From an uncultured Clostridia bacterium (GTDB lineage: Bacteria; Bacillota; Clostridia; Oscillospirales; Ruminococcaceae): a stretch of 64,000 nt of DNA. Shown in pieces: positions 17,347 through 25,433 of this stretch. Numbering within the stretch: position 1 is the first letter of the stretch; the number at the start of each line of letters is the position of its first letter. The position numbers and the translations under genes were made by a program. The stretch covers positions 1 through 64,000 of the forward strand of contig CANRDI010000001.1 in assembly GCA_947629335.1 (NCBI GenBank). The letters are read 5' to 3'. The notes under the pieces were generated by a model that searched no databases, was not told the origin of the DNA, and saw nothing but the letters and a program-made list of their open reading frames with translations.

Positions 17347-18612
17347 ATGAAAATAGAAACACAGTGCCTTCATGAAGGCTATTCCCCGAAAAACGGCGAA
17401 CCGCGCGTTATGCCGATAGTACAAAGCACGACCTATGTTTACGATTCGACTGATGATGTTGCGGCAGTTTTTGACGACCCTACAAAGGGACTTATCTATT
17501 CTCGCTTTGCAAACCCGACAACGGATGTTGTTGAAAAGAAAATTGCCGCTTTAGAGGGCGGCGCTGCGGCAATGTGTACGTCGAGCGGTCAGGCGGCGAG
17601 CCTGCTTTCTATTCTCAATATCTGCGAGTCTGGCGACAGCTTTATAGCCTCCGCGTCAATTTACGGCGGCACGATAAATCTGTTTGGCTATACTCTGAAA
17701 AAAATGGGAATAGAGTGCATTTTCGTAGAGCACGACTGCACCGAAGAAGAGCTTAACGCCGCGTTTAAGAACAACACAAAGGCTGTTTTCGGCGAAACGC
17801 TTGCAAATCCCGCGCTTACCGTGCTGGATATTGAAATGTGGGCGAAAGCCGCGCACGCGCACGGCGTTCCGCTTATAATCGACAACACTTTCGCAACTCC
17901 CGTTTTATGCCGCCCGATTGAATGGGGCGCGGATATTGTTGTTCATTCAACGTCAAAATATATGGACGGACACGCGCTTCAGGTCGGCGGAGTTATAGTT
18001 GACAGCGGAAAGTTCGACTGGAAAAACGGAAAGTTTCCGTGTATGACCGAGCCTGACGAGAGCTATCACGGGCTTGTTTACACCGAAAAATATCCCGCCG
18101 CGCCATATATTACAAAAGCAAGAATGCAGCTTATGCGCGATTTCGGCTGTTATCCCGCGGCAAACTCTTCTTTTTTGCTTAATCTGGGATTGGAAACGCT
18201 TGCCGTAAGAATGAAGCAGTACTGCGAAAACGCGCTTAAAGTCGCGGAGTATATAAAGTCCACGGGAAAAGCAGAGTTTGTGACATACCCTGCGCTTGAG
18301 GGAAGCAAGGGTCACGAGCTTGCGAAAAAATATCTCCCCGACGGAACAAGCGGCGTTATCTCGTTTTCAATAAAGGGCGGCAGAAGCACGGCTGTGAAAT
18401 TTATGGACAGCTTAAAGCTTGCGTCAAATGAAGTCCATGTCGCCGATATAAGAACTTGCGTTTTACACCCTGCAAGCGCAACTCACCGCCAGCTTTCCGA
18501 CGAACAGCTTGTCGCTGCGGGAATTGACGGCGGTCTTATCAGACTGTCTGTTGGTCTTGAAAATGTCGAGGATATAATTGCCGATTTAAGCACGGCTTTT
18601 GCGAATATCTGA
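17347..18612 (+). CDS. O-acetylhomoserine sulfhydrylase-like PLP enzyme
   Basis: A Cys/Met-metabolism PLP enzyme of 421 residues. It begins ETQCLHEGYSPKNGEPRVMPI, has the cofactor loop SSGQAASLLSI, IIDNTFATP and the PLP lysine Lys204 in HSTSKYMDGHA. The C-terminal domain includes HPASATHRQLSDEQL and IRLSVGLENVEDI. The length and N-terminus fit O-acetylhomoserine aminocarboxypropyltransferase (MetY), which makes homocysteine or methionine precursors; methionine gamma-lyase is a possible alternative. It follows hisC by 18 bases with GAGAGG before ATG 17347. Confidence 0.85.
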   Translation: MKIETQCLHEGYSPKNGEPRVMPIVQSTTYVYDSTDDVAAVFDDPTKGLIYSRFANPTTDVVEKKIAALEGGAAAMCTSSGQAASLLSILNICESGDSFIASASIYGGTINLFGYTLKKMGIECIFVEHDCTEEELNAAFKNNTKAVFGETLANPALTVLDIEMWAKAAHAHGVPLIIDNTFATPVLCRPIEWGADIVVHSTSKYMDGHALQVGGVIVDSGKFDWKNGKFPCMTEPDESYHGLVYTEKYPAAPYITKARMQLMRDFGCYPAANSSFLLNLGLETLAVRMKQYCENALKVAEYIKSTGKAEFVTYPALEGSKGHELAKKYLPDGTSGVISFSIKGGRSTAVKFMDSLKLASNEVHVADIRTCVLHPASATHRQLSDEQLVAAGIDGGLIRLSVGLENVEDIIADLSTAFANI

Positions 18613-18630
18613 TTTTAAAAGGAAAAATAA

Positions 18631-19416
18631 ATGCAGCAAAAATCACACAGATCAATTATCATCAGAACAATTATCATTGCATTTTCTTCGGTAATGCTCG
18701 TCTGGTCGCTCTGCAACAAAATAACAGAGGGAACTTATGTCGGCATTTTCGGCTTTGGCGGGATAATCGCCGCCTGCGTTTTTCAAAAGCCGCTTTTCAG
18801 GGCAGTAAAATTTTGTTGGAGCAAGATCGCGCTCAGGATAACTATTCTCGCGCTTGGCAGCGTTGTGGCTGTATTGGCGGGAATGTGCATATTTTTCTCG
18901 GTAAATATGCTCTTGCGCGTAAATGTGCCGATAAACGAACCAAAGGCGGTCATAGTGCTTGGGTGTCTGGTAAAGGGCGAAGAGCCCAGCCCGATGCTGA
19001 ATGCGAGAATGAACGCCGCGCTTGATGTCTACGAAAAAGCGCCCGATACGCTTTTGGTCGTCTGCGGCGGGAAAGGAAACGGCGAGAGCATTTCCGAGGC
19101 GGAGGCAATGCGCCGCTATTTTGCCGAACACAACGTCCCCGCCGAGAAAATAATCTGCGAGGACAACTCGACCTCGACCGAGGAAAATATCTTCTATGCT
19201 TCGGAAATTCTTAAAGAAATGGGGATAATCGACAATATCACAATTGTTACAAACGAGTTTCACCAGTACAGAGCATATGTTTTCGCAAAACGTGCGGGAA
19301 TTTCCACAGGCTCGTATTCCGCGCGGACATATTGGCTGAATTTGCCGAATTATTGGCTGAGAGAATGGGCGGGATTGTTTCATCAGCTTGTTTTCAGCAA
19401 TAAAAATACTGTATAA
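18631..19416 (+). CDS. YdcF/DUF218-family membrane protein
   Basis: A 261-residue protein with about three hydrophobic segments in the first 100 residues (starting near 10, 37 and 68) followed by a DUF218 domain: AVIVLGCLVKGEEPSPML, VVCGGKGNGESISEAEAM, STSTEENIFYA and IVTNEFHQYRAYVFAKRAG. The family (SanA/YdcF-like) is linked to envelope functions and its enzymatic role is not settled. It follows the PLP enzyme by 18 bases with AAAAGG before ATG. Confidence 0.85.
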   Translation: MQQKSHRSIIIRTIIIAFSSVMLVWSLCNKITEGTYVGIFGFGGIIAACVFQKPLFRAVKFCWSKIALRITILALGSVVAVLAGMCIFFSVNMLLRVNVPINEPKAVIVLGCLVKGEEPSPMLNARMNAALDVYEKAPDTLLVVCGGKGNGESISEAEAMRRYFAEHNVPAEKIICEDNSTSTEENIFYASEILKEMGIIDNITIVTNEFHQYRAYVFAKRAGISTGSYSARTYWLNLPNYWLREWAGLFHQLVFSNKNTV

Positions 19417-19473
19417 AGAGATGTATCGGGCTATCGACAGCTTGATAATCGGATAATTGAAAGGGGACTTATT

Positions 19474-21087
19474 TTGATCACAGTTTCGGACGTTTCCGTG
19501 TCGTTTGGCGGACAGCTCTTGTTTAAGGACGTTGAGCTTAAATTCACGGCAGGGAACTGCTATGGAGTAATAGGCGCAAACGGTGCGGGAAAATCAACGT
19601 TTCTGCGCGTGCTGTGCGGAGAGCTTGAACCCACAAAAGGTACGGTGTCGCGCCCCGCAGAGCTTAGAATGAGCGTTCTTCGCCAGGACCACTACGCTTT
19701 TGACGAGTATACCGTAATGGATACCGTGATTATGGGAAATAAGCGCCTTTATGACATTATGAAGGAAAAAGACGCGCTTTATCTGAAAGAGGATTTTTCC
19801 GACGAGGACGGAGAAAGAGCGTCTGTTTTAGAGGGCGAATTTGCCGAGATGAACGGCTATGAGGCTGAAAGCGACGCGTCAAAGCTTGTTCAGGGGCTTG
19901 GTCTTTCCGAGGATATTTTGTATTCGCAAATGTCCTCGCTTTCGGGAAATGAAAAGGTAAAGGTGCTTCTTGCACAGTGCCTTTTCGGAAATCCCGACAT
20001 AATCCTTATGGACGAGCCGACTAACCACCTTGATGTTGACGCGGTATCGTGGCTGGAGGATTTTCTTGCGGATTATTTCGGAACAGTCATTGTTGTGTCT
20101 CACGACCGTCATTTTCTCAACAATGTCTGCACGCACATTGTCGATATTGACTATGGAAAGATAAAAATGTATGTCGGAAACTATGAGTTTTGGTATGAAA
20201 GCTCACAGCTTGTCCAGCGTATGATAAAACAGCAGAACAAAAAGACCGAGGAAAAGATAAAAGAGCTTCAAAACTTTATTGCCCGCTTTTCCGCGAACAA
20301 GTCAAAGTCAAAGCAGGCGACGTCAAGGAGAAAACTGCTCGACAAGCTGACCGTTGAGGAGCTTCCCGCAAGCTCCCGCAAATACCCGTATATCGGTTTT
20401 GAAATGGAGCGCGAGTCGGGAAAGGATATTCTTGAAGTAAGAGAGCTTTCAAAAACGATAGACGGAACAAAGGTGCTCAATAATGTCAGCTTTACCGTCG
20501 CAAAGGGCGATAAAATAGCATTTGTCGGGTCAAATGAAATAGCTGTAACAACTCTCTTTAAAATACTTACGGAGGAGATACCCGCAGACAAAGGAACGTT
20601 TAAATGGGGCAGCACCATAAGCGTTTCGTATTTTCCGAATGACAACAGCGCGTATTTCAACGGCTGTAAGCTGTCCATTCTCGATTGGATGAGACAGTAT
20701 TCAAAGGACGAGACCGAAAGCTATCTCAGAGGATTTCTGGGCAGAATGCTGTTTTCGGGAGATGATGTGTTTAAGCCCGTAGAGGTGCTTTCGGGCGGAG
20801 AAAAGGTAAGATGTATGTTCTCGCGGATGATGCTGTATAAAAGCAATATGCTTATTCTCGACAGACCCACGAACCACCTTGACCTCGAAAGCATAACCGC
20901 TGTGAACAACGGCCTTTCCGAGTTCAAGGGAAATCTCCTTTTCGCTACTCACGACCTCGAAATTCTCGAAACAGCTCCGAACCGTATCATTGAGATAACC
21001 GAAAGCGGCTGCCGCGATTTTGCGGGAAGCTATGACGATTATGTCGTATGGCGACGCGAAAATGTCGGCGGGGCGCTGGCGATATAG
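19474..21087 (+). CDS. ABC-F family protein with a degenerate second ATPase domain
   Basis: ABC-F proteins bind the ribosome E site and have two fused ATPase domains without membrane segments. Domain 1 is intact: Walker A GANGAGKST, LSGNEK signature and Walker B ILMDEPTNHLD. Domain 2 has lost the Walker A lysine (GSNEIAVTT, Val358) and the catalytic glutamate (LILDRPTNHLD, Arg464), although LSGGEKVR and the H-loop THD remain. The 537-residue length fits the YkpA/YbiT-like group. The linker between domains (about 240-300) is Lys-rich. The start is TTG with AAGGGG upstream. Confidence 0.9.
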   Translation: MITVSDVSVSFGGQLLFKDVELKFTAGNCYGVIGANGAGKSTFLRVLCGELEPTKGTVSRPAELRMSVLRQDHYAFDEYTVMDTVIMGNKRLYDIMKEKDALYLKEDFSDEDGERASVLEGEFAEMNGYEAESDASKLVQGLGLSEDILYSQMSSLSGNEKVKVLLAQCLFGNPDIILMDEPTNHLDVDAVSWLEDFLADYFGTVIVVSHDRHFLNNVCTHIVDIDYGKIKMYVGNYEFWYESSQLVQRMIKQQNKKTEEKIKELQNFIARFSANKSKSKQATSRRKLLDKLTVEELPASSRKYPYIGFEMERESGKDILEVRELSKTIDGTKVLNNVSFTVAKGDKIAFVGSNEIAVTTLFKILTEEIPADKGTFKWGSTISVSYFPNDNSAYFNGCKLSILDWMRQYSKDETESYLRGFLGRMLFSGDDVFKPVEVLSGGEKVRCMFSRMMLYKSNMLILDRPTNHLDLESITAVNNGLSEFKGNLLFATHDLEILETAPNRIIEITESGCRDFAGSYDDYVVWRRENVGGALAI

Positions 21088-21192
21088 TTTGCTGTTTCGG
21101 CTGATTTAGAATGTTTGCGGCTTTTGTCAATGTTCGGTTGACATTTAATTTAAAGTTTATAAATAAAACAGAGGTTTTTTCTACAAACAGTT

Positions 21193-22104
21193 ATGAACTA
21201 CATTATTCTTGATATGGAATGGAACCAGGCGCTGAGCAAAGCGGCGGCGGTTCGTTCGCCGATAGTTCTGAACGGAGAAATAATCCAGATCGGCGCGGTA
21301 AAAACTGACGAAAACTTTGAGCTTATAGATAGGATAAAGCTGAATGTTCGGCCAAAATTCTATAAGAAGATGAACCCCTATGTAGAGGAAATAACGGGAA
21401 TATCGAGCATTGACCTGACGTGCGGGGAGAGTTTTCCTCAGGCGTTCAGGCGTTTTTCGGCGTGGTGCGGAGAGAGCTTTAGGTTTATAACGTGGGGATT
21501 TGACGACATAGTCATACTTTCGGACAATTTAAGACTTCACGGTCTCGACGATACATTCGGAAGAAATTATATAAACCTACAGCTTATTTTCAACCGCCAG
21601 ACAAACGCCCGCCAGCTTCAGTGCAGTCTGTCCTCGGCAGCCGAAAAGCTGGGGATACCGATAGACGTACAAGTACACGACGCGGCGAATGACGCATATC
21701 TCACATACGAGGTTTGCAAAAAGCTCGATATGGCGCTCGGCATAGCAGAGTATGCAGAGCTTAGTTCGGGGATATCCGAGCCGATATTCAAAGACGCGGT
21801 GAGAAATGTAGCGGATTGTAAGACAATGTTCCGCGACAGGCGCGTGTCGGATATAAAATGTCCCGAATGCGGAAAGAGACTTATATTCGCTGAATGGCTG
21901 TTTTCTAACGGGAGAAATTGTAAGACAGTTACCGAGTGCGGGTGTAAGAGGCTGTTTTCCGTAAAACTTAAAGCAAGCTATGTGAGCGAGGGAAATTTTA
22001 CCGTAGTAAGGTCGGTATATGCGGCGACTGAGGACGAGAAAAAAGCGTTTGAGGATAAGCTGAAAAAACGGGCGGAACATAGAAAAGGCAAATCTGAAAG
22101 TTAG
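21193..22104 (+). CDS. DEDDh 3'-5' exonuclease with C-terminal zinc-ribbon-like region
   Basis: The N-terminal domain is a DnaQ-fold exonuclease: YIILDMEWNQ (D-x-E) at the start, TWGFDDIVIL in the middle and HDAANDAYLTYEV (H and final D), so all DEDDh residues can be placed. This matches KapD-like exonucleases of Firmicutes. After residue 215 is a cysteine-rich segment (CPECGKRLIF, then CKTVTECGCKRLF) that could bind zinc. The tail is very basic. Total 303 residues. The substrate, DNA or RNA, is not known. The repeat element copy 2 follows the stop. Confidence 0.82.
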   Translation: MNYIILDMEWNQALSKAAAVRSPIVLNGEIIQIGAVKTDENFELIDRIKLNVRPKFYKKMNPYVEEITGISSIDLTCGESFPQAFRRFSAWCGESFRFITWGFDDIVILSDNLRLHGLDDTFGRNYINLQLIFNRQTNARQLQCSLSSAAEKLGIPIDVQVHDAANDAYLTYEVCKKLDMALGIAEYAELSSGISEPIFKDAVRNVADCKTMFRDRRVSDIKCPECGKRLIFAEWLFSNGRNCKTVTECGCKRLFSVKLKASYVSEGNFTVVRSVYAATEDEKKAFEDKLKKRAEHRKGKSES

Positions 22105-22119
22105 AGAGCAAAAACATAT

Positions 22120-22218
22120 CAGGCTGTCTATAAAGCCTCATCTGCATTGCCGAGTTTTCCGCCTAAAGCAGATAACGCGGCGGCTCAATGCAGCAGCCTG
22201 TTTTGACTTTTTATACAG
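22120..22218 (+). repeat. Dispersed inverted-repeat element, copy 2 (short form)
   Basis: It starts CAGGCTGTC-ATAAAGCCTC-TCTGC and ends GCAGCCTG-ttttgactttttatacag, matching both ends and the middle of the copy at 10513-10691. It lies directly after a gene, like copy 1, and may terminate transcription. Confidence 0.75.
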
Positions 22219-22311
22219 TTTGAACATATAAGTCCTGAAAATATTTTAATATATGACAACTTTTAATAATACGCCCCTTTTGAGCATACAATTTTAAAAG
22301 GGGTGATTTTC

Positions 22312-22602
22312 GTGGTATACAGCTTTAACGACCTGAAGTGCAAAGAGATAATTAACGTGAAAACAGGCGCAAGACTTGGCTATCCCGACGATATCGAGTT
22401 TGACAGCTGCACGGCTAAAATTTGCCGGCTTATCGTTTTCGGCAGAGCAAAACTGTTTGGGCTGCTTGGAAGAGAGGACGATCTGTTTATAAAGTGGTGT
22501 GATATTGAGGTCATTGGCGATGATACGATACTTGTTTCGTGTGATGTTCCGTCAAACTGCATAAAAAGGCGCGGTAAAGGTTTTGGAAATTTGTTTAAAT
22601 AG
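22312..22602 (+). CDS. ylmC: YlmC/YmxH-family sporulation protein (PRC-barrel)
   Basis: A 96-residue PRC-barrel protein: FNDLKCKEIINVKTGARLGYPDDIEFD resembles the YlmC/YmxH pattern (L-x-x-KEVVN...GARLG...D-D-[IL]). The family is common in spore formers and its role is poorly defined. The start is probably GTG 22312, 8 bases after AAGGGG; the track's GTG 22303 overlaps that ribosome site. A near-consensus promoter for rpsB follows. Confidence 0.83.
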   Translation: MVYSFNDLKCKEIINVKTGARLGYPDDIEFDSCTAKICRLIVFGRAKLFGLLGREDDLFIKWCDIEVIGDDTILVSCDVPSNCIKRRGKGFGNLFK

Positions 22603-22617
22603 ACAGCGGAAAAATGC

Positions 22618-22646
22618 TTGATAAATATTGAAAAATATGCTATAAT
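22618..22646 (+). promoter_or_regulatory. Promoter of rpsB-tsf
   Basis: TTGATA (22618-22623) and TATAAT (22641-22646) with 17-bp spacing. About 150 bases of leader follow before rpsB. The leader contains short self-complementary segments (gccgaatgtcggc) that might serve S2 autoregulation; that role is a guess. Confidence 0.8.
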
Positions 22647-22800
22647 ATTATGGTAATTTCGGCATTTGTAAGTTGTGCCGAAAAATACACACACGCTAAA
22701 GGCTTTTTTTGGTGCGGAAATTTTGCCGAATGTCGGCAGGATACCGTGAGAAAGGCTGTTTTGGCGTGGAGGAAAATAACCTAAACAGGAGGAAAATCAA

Positions 22801-23535
22801 ATGGCAGTAGTATCAATGAAACAGCTTTTGGAGGCGGGCGTTCATTTCGGACACCTTACAAAAAGATGGAACCCGAAAATGGCTCCGTATATCTTTACGG
22901 AGAGAAACGGCATTTACATTATCGACCTTCAGAAGACTGTAAAAAAGCTTGACGAGGCTTATAATTTCGTTCATGAAACCGCGGCAAACGGCGGTGAGGT
23001 GCTTTTTGTAGGCACAAAGAAGCAGGCGGCTGATTCCATAAAAGAAGAAGCTGTACGCGCGGGTGCGCACTATGTAAATGCTCGCTGGCTCGGCGGCATG
23101 ATGACGAACTTTAAGACCATCCAGAGGAGAATTGCCCGTCTTGAACAGCTCCACACAATGGAAACCGACGGCACTTTCGATCTTCTCCCCAAAAAGGAAG
23201 TTATAAAGCTCAATCTTGAGATAGAGAAGCTCGAAAAATTCCTCGGCGGAATAAAGAATATGAAAAAACTTCCTGCGGCTTTGTTTGTAGTTGATCCGAG
23301 AAAGGAAAAAATAGCAGTAAGCGAAGCGAGAAAACTCGGTATTCCCGTTGTGGCTATTGTAGATACAAACTGCGATCCCGACGAGATAGACTATGTTATC
23401 CCCGGAAACGACGACGCTATACGCGCGGTAAAACTTATCGCGGGCGCAATGGCTGACGCAATTATTGCAGGAAATCAGGGAACGACCGAACAGCAGCCTG
23501 AGGAAGCTGAAGAAGAGCAGACTGCTGCTGAATAA
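22801..23535 (+). CDS. rpsB: 30S ribosomal protein S2
   Basis: S2 completes the small subunit platform and is needed to bind S1. The sequence [27 protein letters not shown], then [13 protein letters not shown] and [28 protein letters not shown], is diagnostic. Length is 244 residues with an acidic tail. A strong AGGAGG precedes ATG. tsf follows, the universal rpsB-tsf pair. Confidence 0.98.
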   Translation: MAVVSMKQLLEAGVHFGHLTKRWNPKMAPYIFTERNGIYIIDLQKTVKKLDEAYNFVHETAANGGEVLFVGTKKQAADSIKEEAVRAGAHYVNARWLGGMMTNFKTIQRRIARLEQLHTMETDGTFDLLPKKEVIKLNLEIEKLEKFLGGIKNMKKLPAALFVVDPRKEKIAVSEARKLGIPVVAIVDTNCDPDEIDYVIPGNDDAIRAVKLIAGAMADAIIAGNQGTTEQQPEEAEEEQTAAE

Positions 23536-23564
23536 TTCTGATAGATACAGAGGAGATGAATAAA

Positions 23565-24473
23565 ATGGCTAATATTACACCAAAGGACGTAAAAGAGCTG
23601 CGCGATATGACAGGCTGCGGAATGATGGACTGCAAAAGAGCGCTTGAAGACGCAAACGGAGACCGCGATGAAGCTGTAAAGATACTTCGTGAAAAGGGTC
23701 TTGCAAAGGCTGCGAAGAAAGCGGGAAGAATTGCCGCAGAGGGCATTGTAAAGACGCTTATAAAGGGTAATGTCGGAATTATCGCCGAGATAAACTGTGA
23801 AACAGATTTCTGCGCGAAGTCGGATAAGTTCTTAGAGCTTGTTGATGAGATAGCAAATACAATTCTTGAAAGCGGCGCGGCAGATCCTGAGGCACTTATG
23901 AGCTGTAAGGTATCGGGAACGGACGAAACCGTTGAGGCTTATCTTACAAACAAGATAGCAACTATCGGCGAGAACATCAAGATCCGCCGCTTTGCAAGAA
24001 TGGAAGGCACACTTACGGGTTATATGCATGATGGCGGCAGAATAGGCACGCTTCTTAAAATTTCTACCGATAAGCCTGACAGTGCCGAGGTCATGGAATG
24101 TGCAAAGAATGTAGCGCTTCAAGTTACCGCACTTAATGCTCAGTATATAAGCAAGGATACTGTTCCGGCAGAGGTACTCGCAAACGAGAAAGAGGTTCAG
24201 ACGAAGCTTGTTGAGCAGGAAGGAAAGCCCGCGAATGTTGCGGAGAAGATCGTCGAGGGACGAATCAGAAAGTTCTACGAGGACGTTTGCCTGCTTGACC
24301 AGAAGTACTTTAAGGATGACAAGGTAACTGTCGGAAAGTATATTGAGGGTGCAGCAAAGGCTCAGGGCTGCTCGATAAAGGTCGAAGAATTTATTCGTTT
24401 TGAGCGCGGCGAGGGTATTGAAAAGAAGGCTGACGACTTCGCGGCAGAGGTTGCGCAGCTTGCAGGAAATTAA
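23565..24473 (+). CDS. tsf: Elongation factor Ts
   Basis: EF-Ts is the nucleotide exchange factor for EF-Tu. It begins MANITPKDVKELRDMTGCGMMDCKRAL and contains INCETDFCAK, both signatures. I chose ATG 23565 (302 residues) because AGAGGAG directly abuts the track ATG at 23556 but lies about 9 bases before 23565. A clear terminator follows about 20 bases after the stop. Confidence 0.97.
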   Translation: MANITPKDVKELRDMTGCGMMDCKRALEDANGDRDEAVKILREKGLAKAAKKAGRIAAEGIVKTLIKGNVGIIAEINCETDFCAKSDKFLELVDEIANTILESGAADPEALMSCKVSGTDETVEAYLTNKIATIGENIKIRRFARMEGTLTGYMHDGGRIGTLLKISTDKPDSAEVMECAKNVALQVTALNAQYISKDTVPAEVLANEKEVQTKLVEQEGKPANVAEKIVEGRIRKFYEDVCLLDQKYFKDDKVTVGKYIEGAAKAQGCSIKVEEFIRFERGEGIEKKADDFAAEVAQLAGN

Positions 24474-24495
24474 GGCAGATTTATTTAAAAGTTTT

Positions 24496-24524
24496 ACGGC
24501 TCTCCAAAGTGGAGAGCCGTTTTT
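24496..24524 (+). terminator. Rho-independent terminator of rpsB-tsf
   Basis: A perfect stem GGCTCTCC-AAAGT-GGAGAGCC is followed by GTTTTT. Confidence 0.92.
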
Positions 24525-24560
24525 AATAGAGGTAAGAATAAAAGTCGAACAACACTTCCT

Positions 24561-24960
24561 CTTTCCGACCGCTGCGCAAGAGGCGGCACATAAGTTTTCT
24601 GCGAATTATTTTGGGGGAAAACTTTTAAAAAAGTTTTCCCCCAAACCCCTTTTCAAAACTTTTGTGTTACTTGCAGTAATGGAAAAGCGTTTTCGCTTTC
24701 TAACTGCGCCGTAAGGCGCGGCACATAAGTTTTTTGCGAATTATTTGGGGGAAAACTTTAAAAAAAGTTTTCCCCCAAACCCCTTTTCAAAACTTTTATG
24801 TTACTTGCAGTAATTGGAAAAGCGTTTCCGCTTTCCGACCGTGCCGTAAGGCGCGGCACATAAGTTTTTTGCGAATTATTTTGGGGGAAAACTTTTGAAA
24901 AAGTTTTCCCCCAAACCCCTTTTCAAAACTTTTATGTTACTTGCAGTAATGGAAAAGCGG
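24561..24960. repeat. Three tandem 135-bp copies of a hairpin repeat family
   Basis: Units begin at 24561, 24696 and 24831 (ctttc...), so the period is exactly 135 bp. Each contains a compact 5' part (gtgccgtaaggcgcggcac), a strong hairpin gggggaaaactttt...aaaagttttccccc, then aaaccccttttcaaaacttttatgttacttgcagtaatgg. The same family lies inverted at 40581-41240. ORFs called here are by-products. Confidence 0.9.
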
Positions 24961-24963
24961 GTT

Positions 24964-25001
24964 CAAGTGGGAAAACCTTTTTTAAAAGGTTTTCCCACTT
25001 G
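24964..25001. terminator. Perfect 18-bp hairpin between repeat array and spoIIID
   Basis: CAAGTGGGAAAACCTTTT and AAAAGGTTTTCCCACTTG are perfectly complementary with a 2-base gap. It ends 6 bases from the spoIIID stop and could act as its terminator, although no long T-run follows on the minus strand. Confidence 0.6.
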
Positions 25002-25006
25002 CGTAA

Positions 25007-25279
25007 TTACGCCGTCTTTTTTTTCAGTTCTTTGTATTTCCGTTTAGTTGCCTCCCCGCCTCTGATGTGGCGCTCAAGTTTGTTTTTGTTCAGAACTGCC
25101 TTTACTTTTTCATAGAGAGCCTTATTGACCTTCGGGAGTTTTGAGGTTATATCCTGATGAACCGTGCTTTTACTAATTCCGAATTGTTTTGCGGTACTTC
25201 TGACGGTTGCGTTTTTTTCGACAATATATGTTCCGAGTACGACACACCTTTCGTCATTTCCTTCGTTTATTGTTTTCAA
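25007..25279 (-). CDS. spoIIID: Sporulation transcriptional regulator SpoIIID
   Basis: SpoIIID is a small DNA-binding regulator of mother-cell genes in sporulation. The 90-residue protein has the helix-turn-helix TVRSTAKQFGISKSTVHQDIT and the basic C-terminal ERHIRGGEATKRKYKEL, both family hallmarks. The start is TTG with AAAGGGG about 10 bases upstream. It is transcribed opposite to its neighbours. Its presence shows that the organism belongs to a spore-forming lineage. Confidence 0.95.
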   Translation of the reverse strand: MKTINEGNDERCVVLGTYIVEKNATVRSTAKQFGISKSTVHQDITSKLPKVNKALYEKVKAVLNKNKLERHIRGGEATKRKYKELKKKTA

Positions 25280-25362
25280 CGAAATTCAACCCCTTTCAAA
25301 GTGTATAGCACTAAATTTTATGTCCGTCACTTCACGAATATGATTGCGGACAAATTCGCTAT

Positions 25363-25390
25363 TGACAATTAACCGCAAAAACGTTATAAT
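25363..25390 (+). promoter_or_regulatory. Promoter of the methionine gamma-lyase-like gene
   Basis: Perfect TTGACA (25363-25368) and TATAAT (25385-25390) with a 16-bp spacer. Confidence 0.85.
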
Positions 25391-25433
25391 TAAAAGTGTG
25401 GTCATTGTCAGATCTTTAAATAAGGAGAAGAAT

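Noticed and set aside
21138-21166. Promoter before the DEDDh exonuclease gene
   Set aside because: A TTGACA is present but the only good -10 candidate (TATAAA) is 14 bp away, too close for a confident call.
24400-24714. ORF across the tsf end and repeat array
   Set aside because: It is in another frame of tsf and continues through the terminator and repeat units; no protein family is recognisable.
24561-24960. CRISPR-like array
   Set aside because: Units are 135 bp and nearly identical throughout, with no short repeat-plus-unique-spacer structure and no cas genes.
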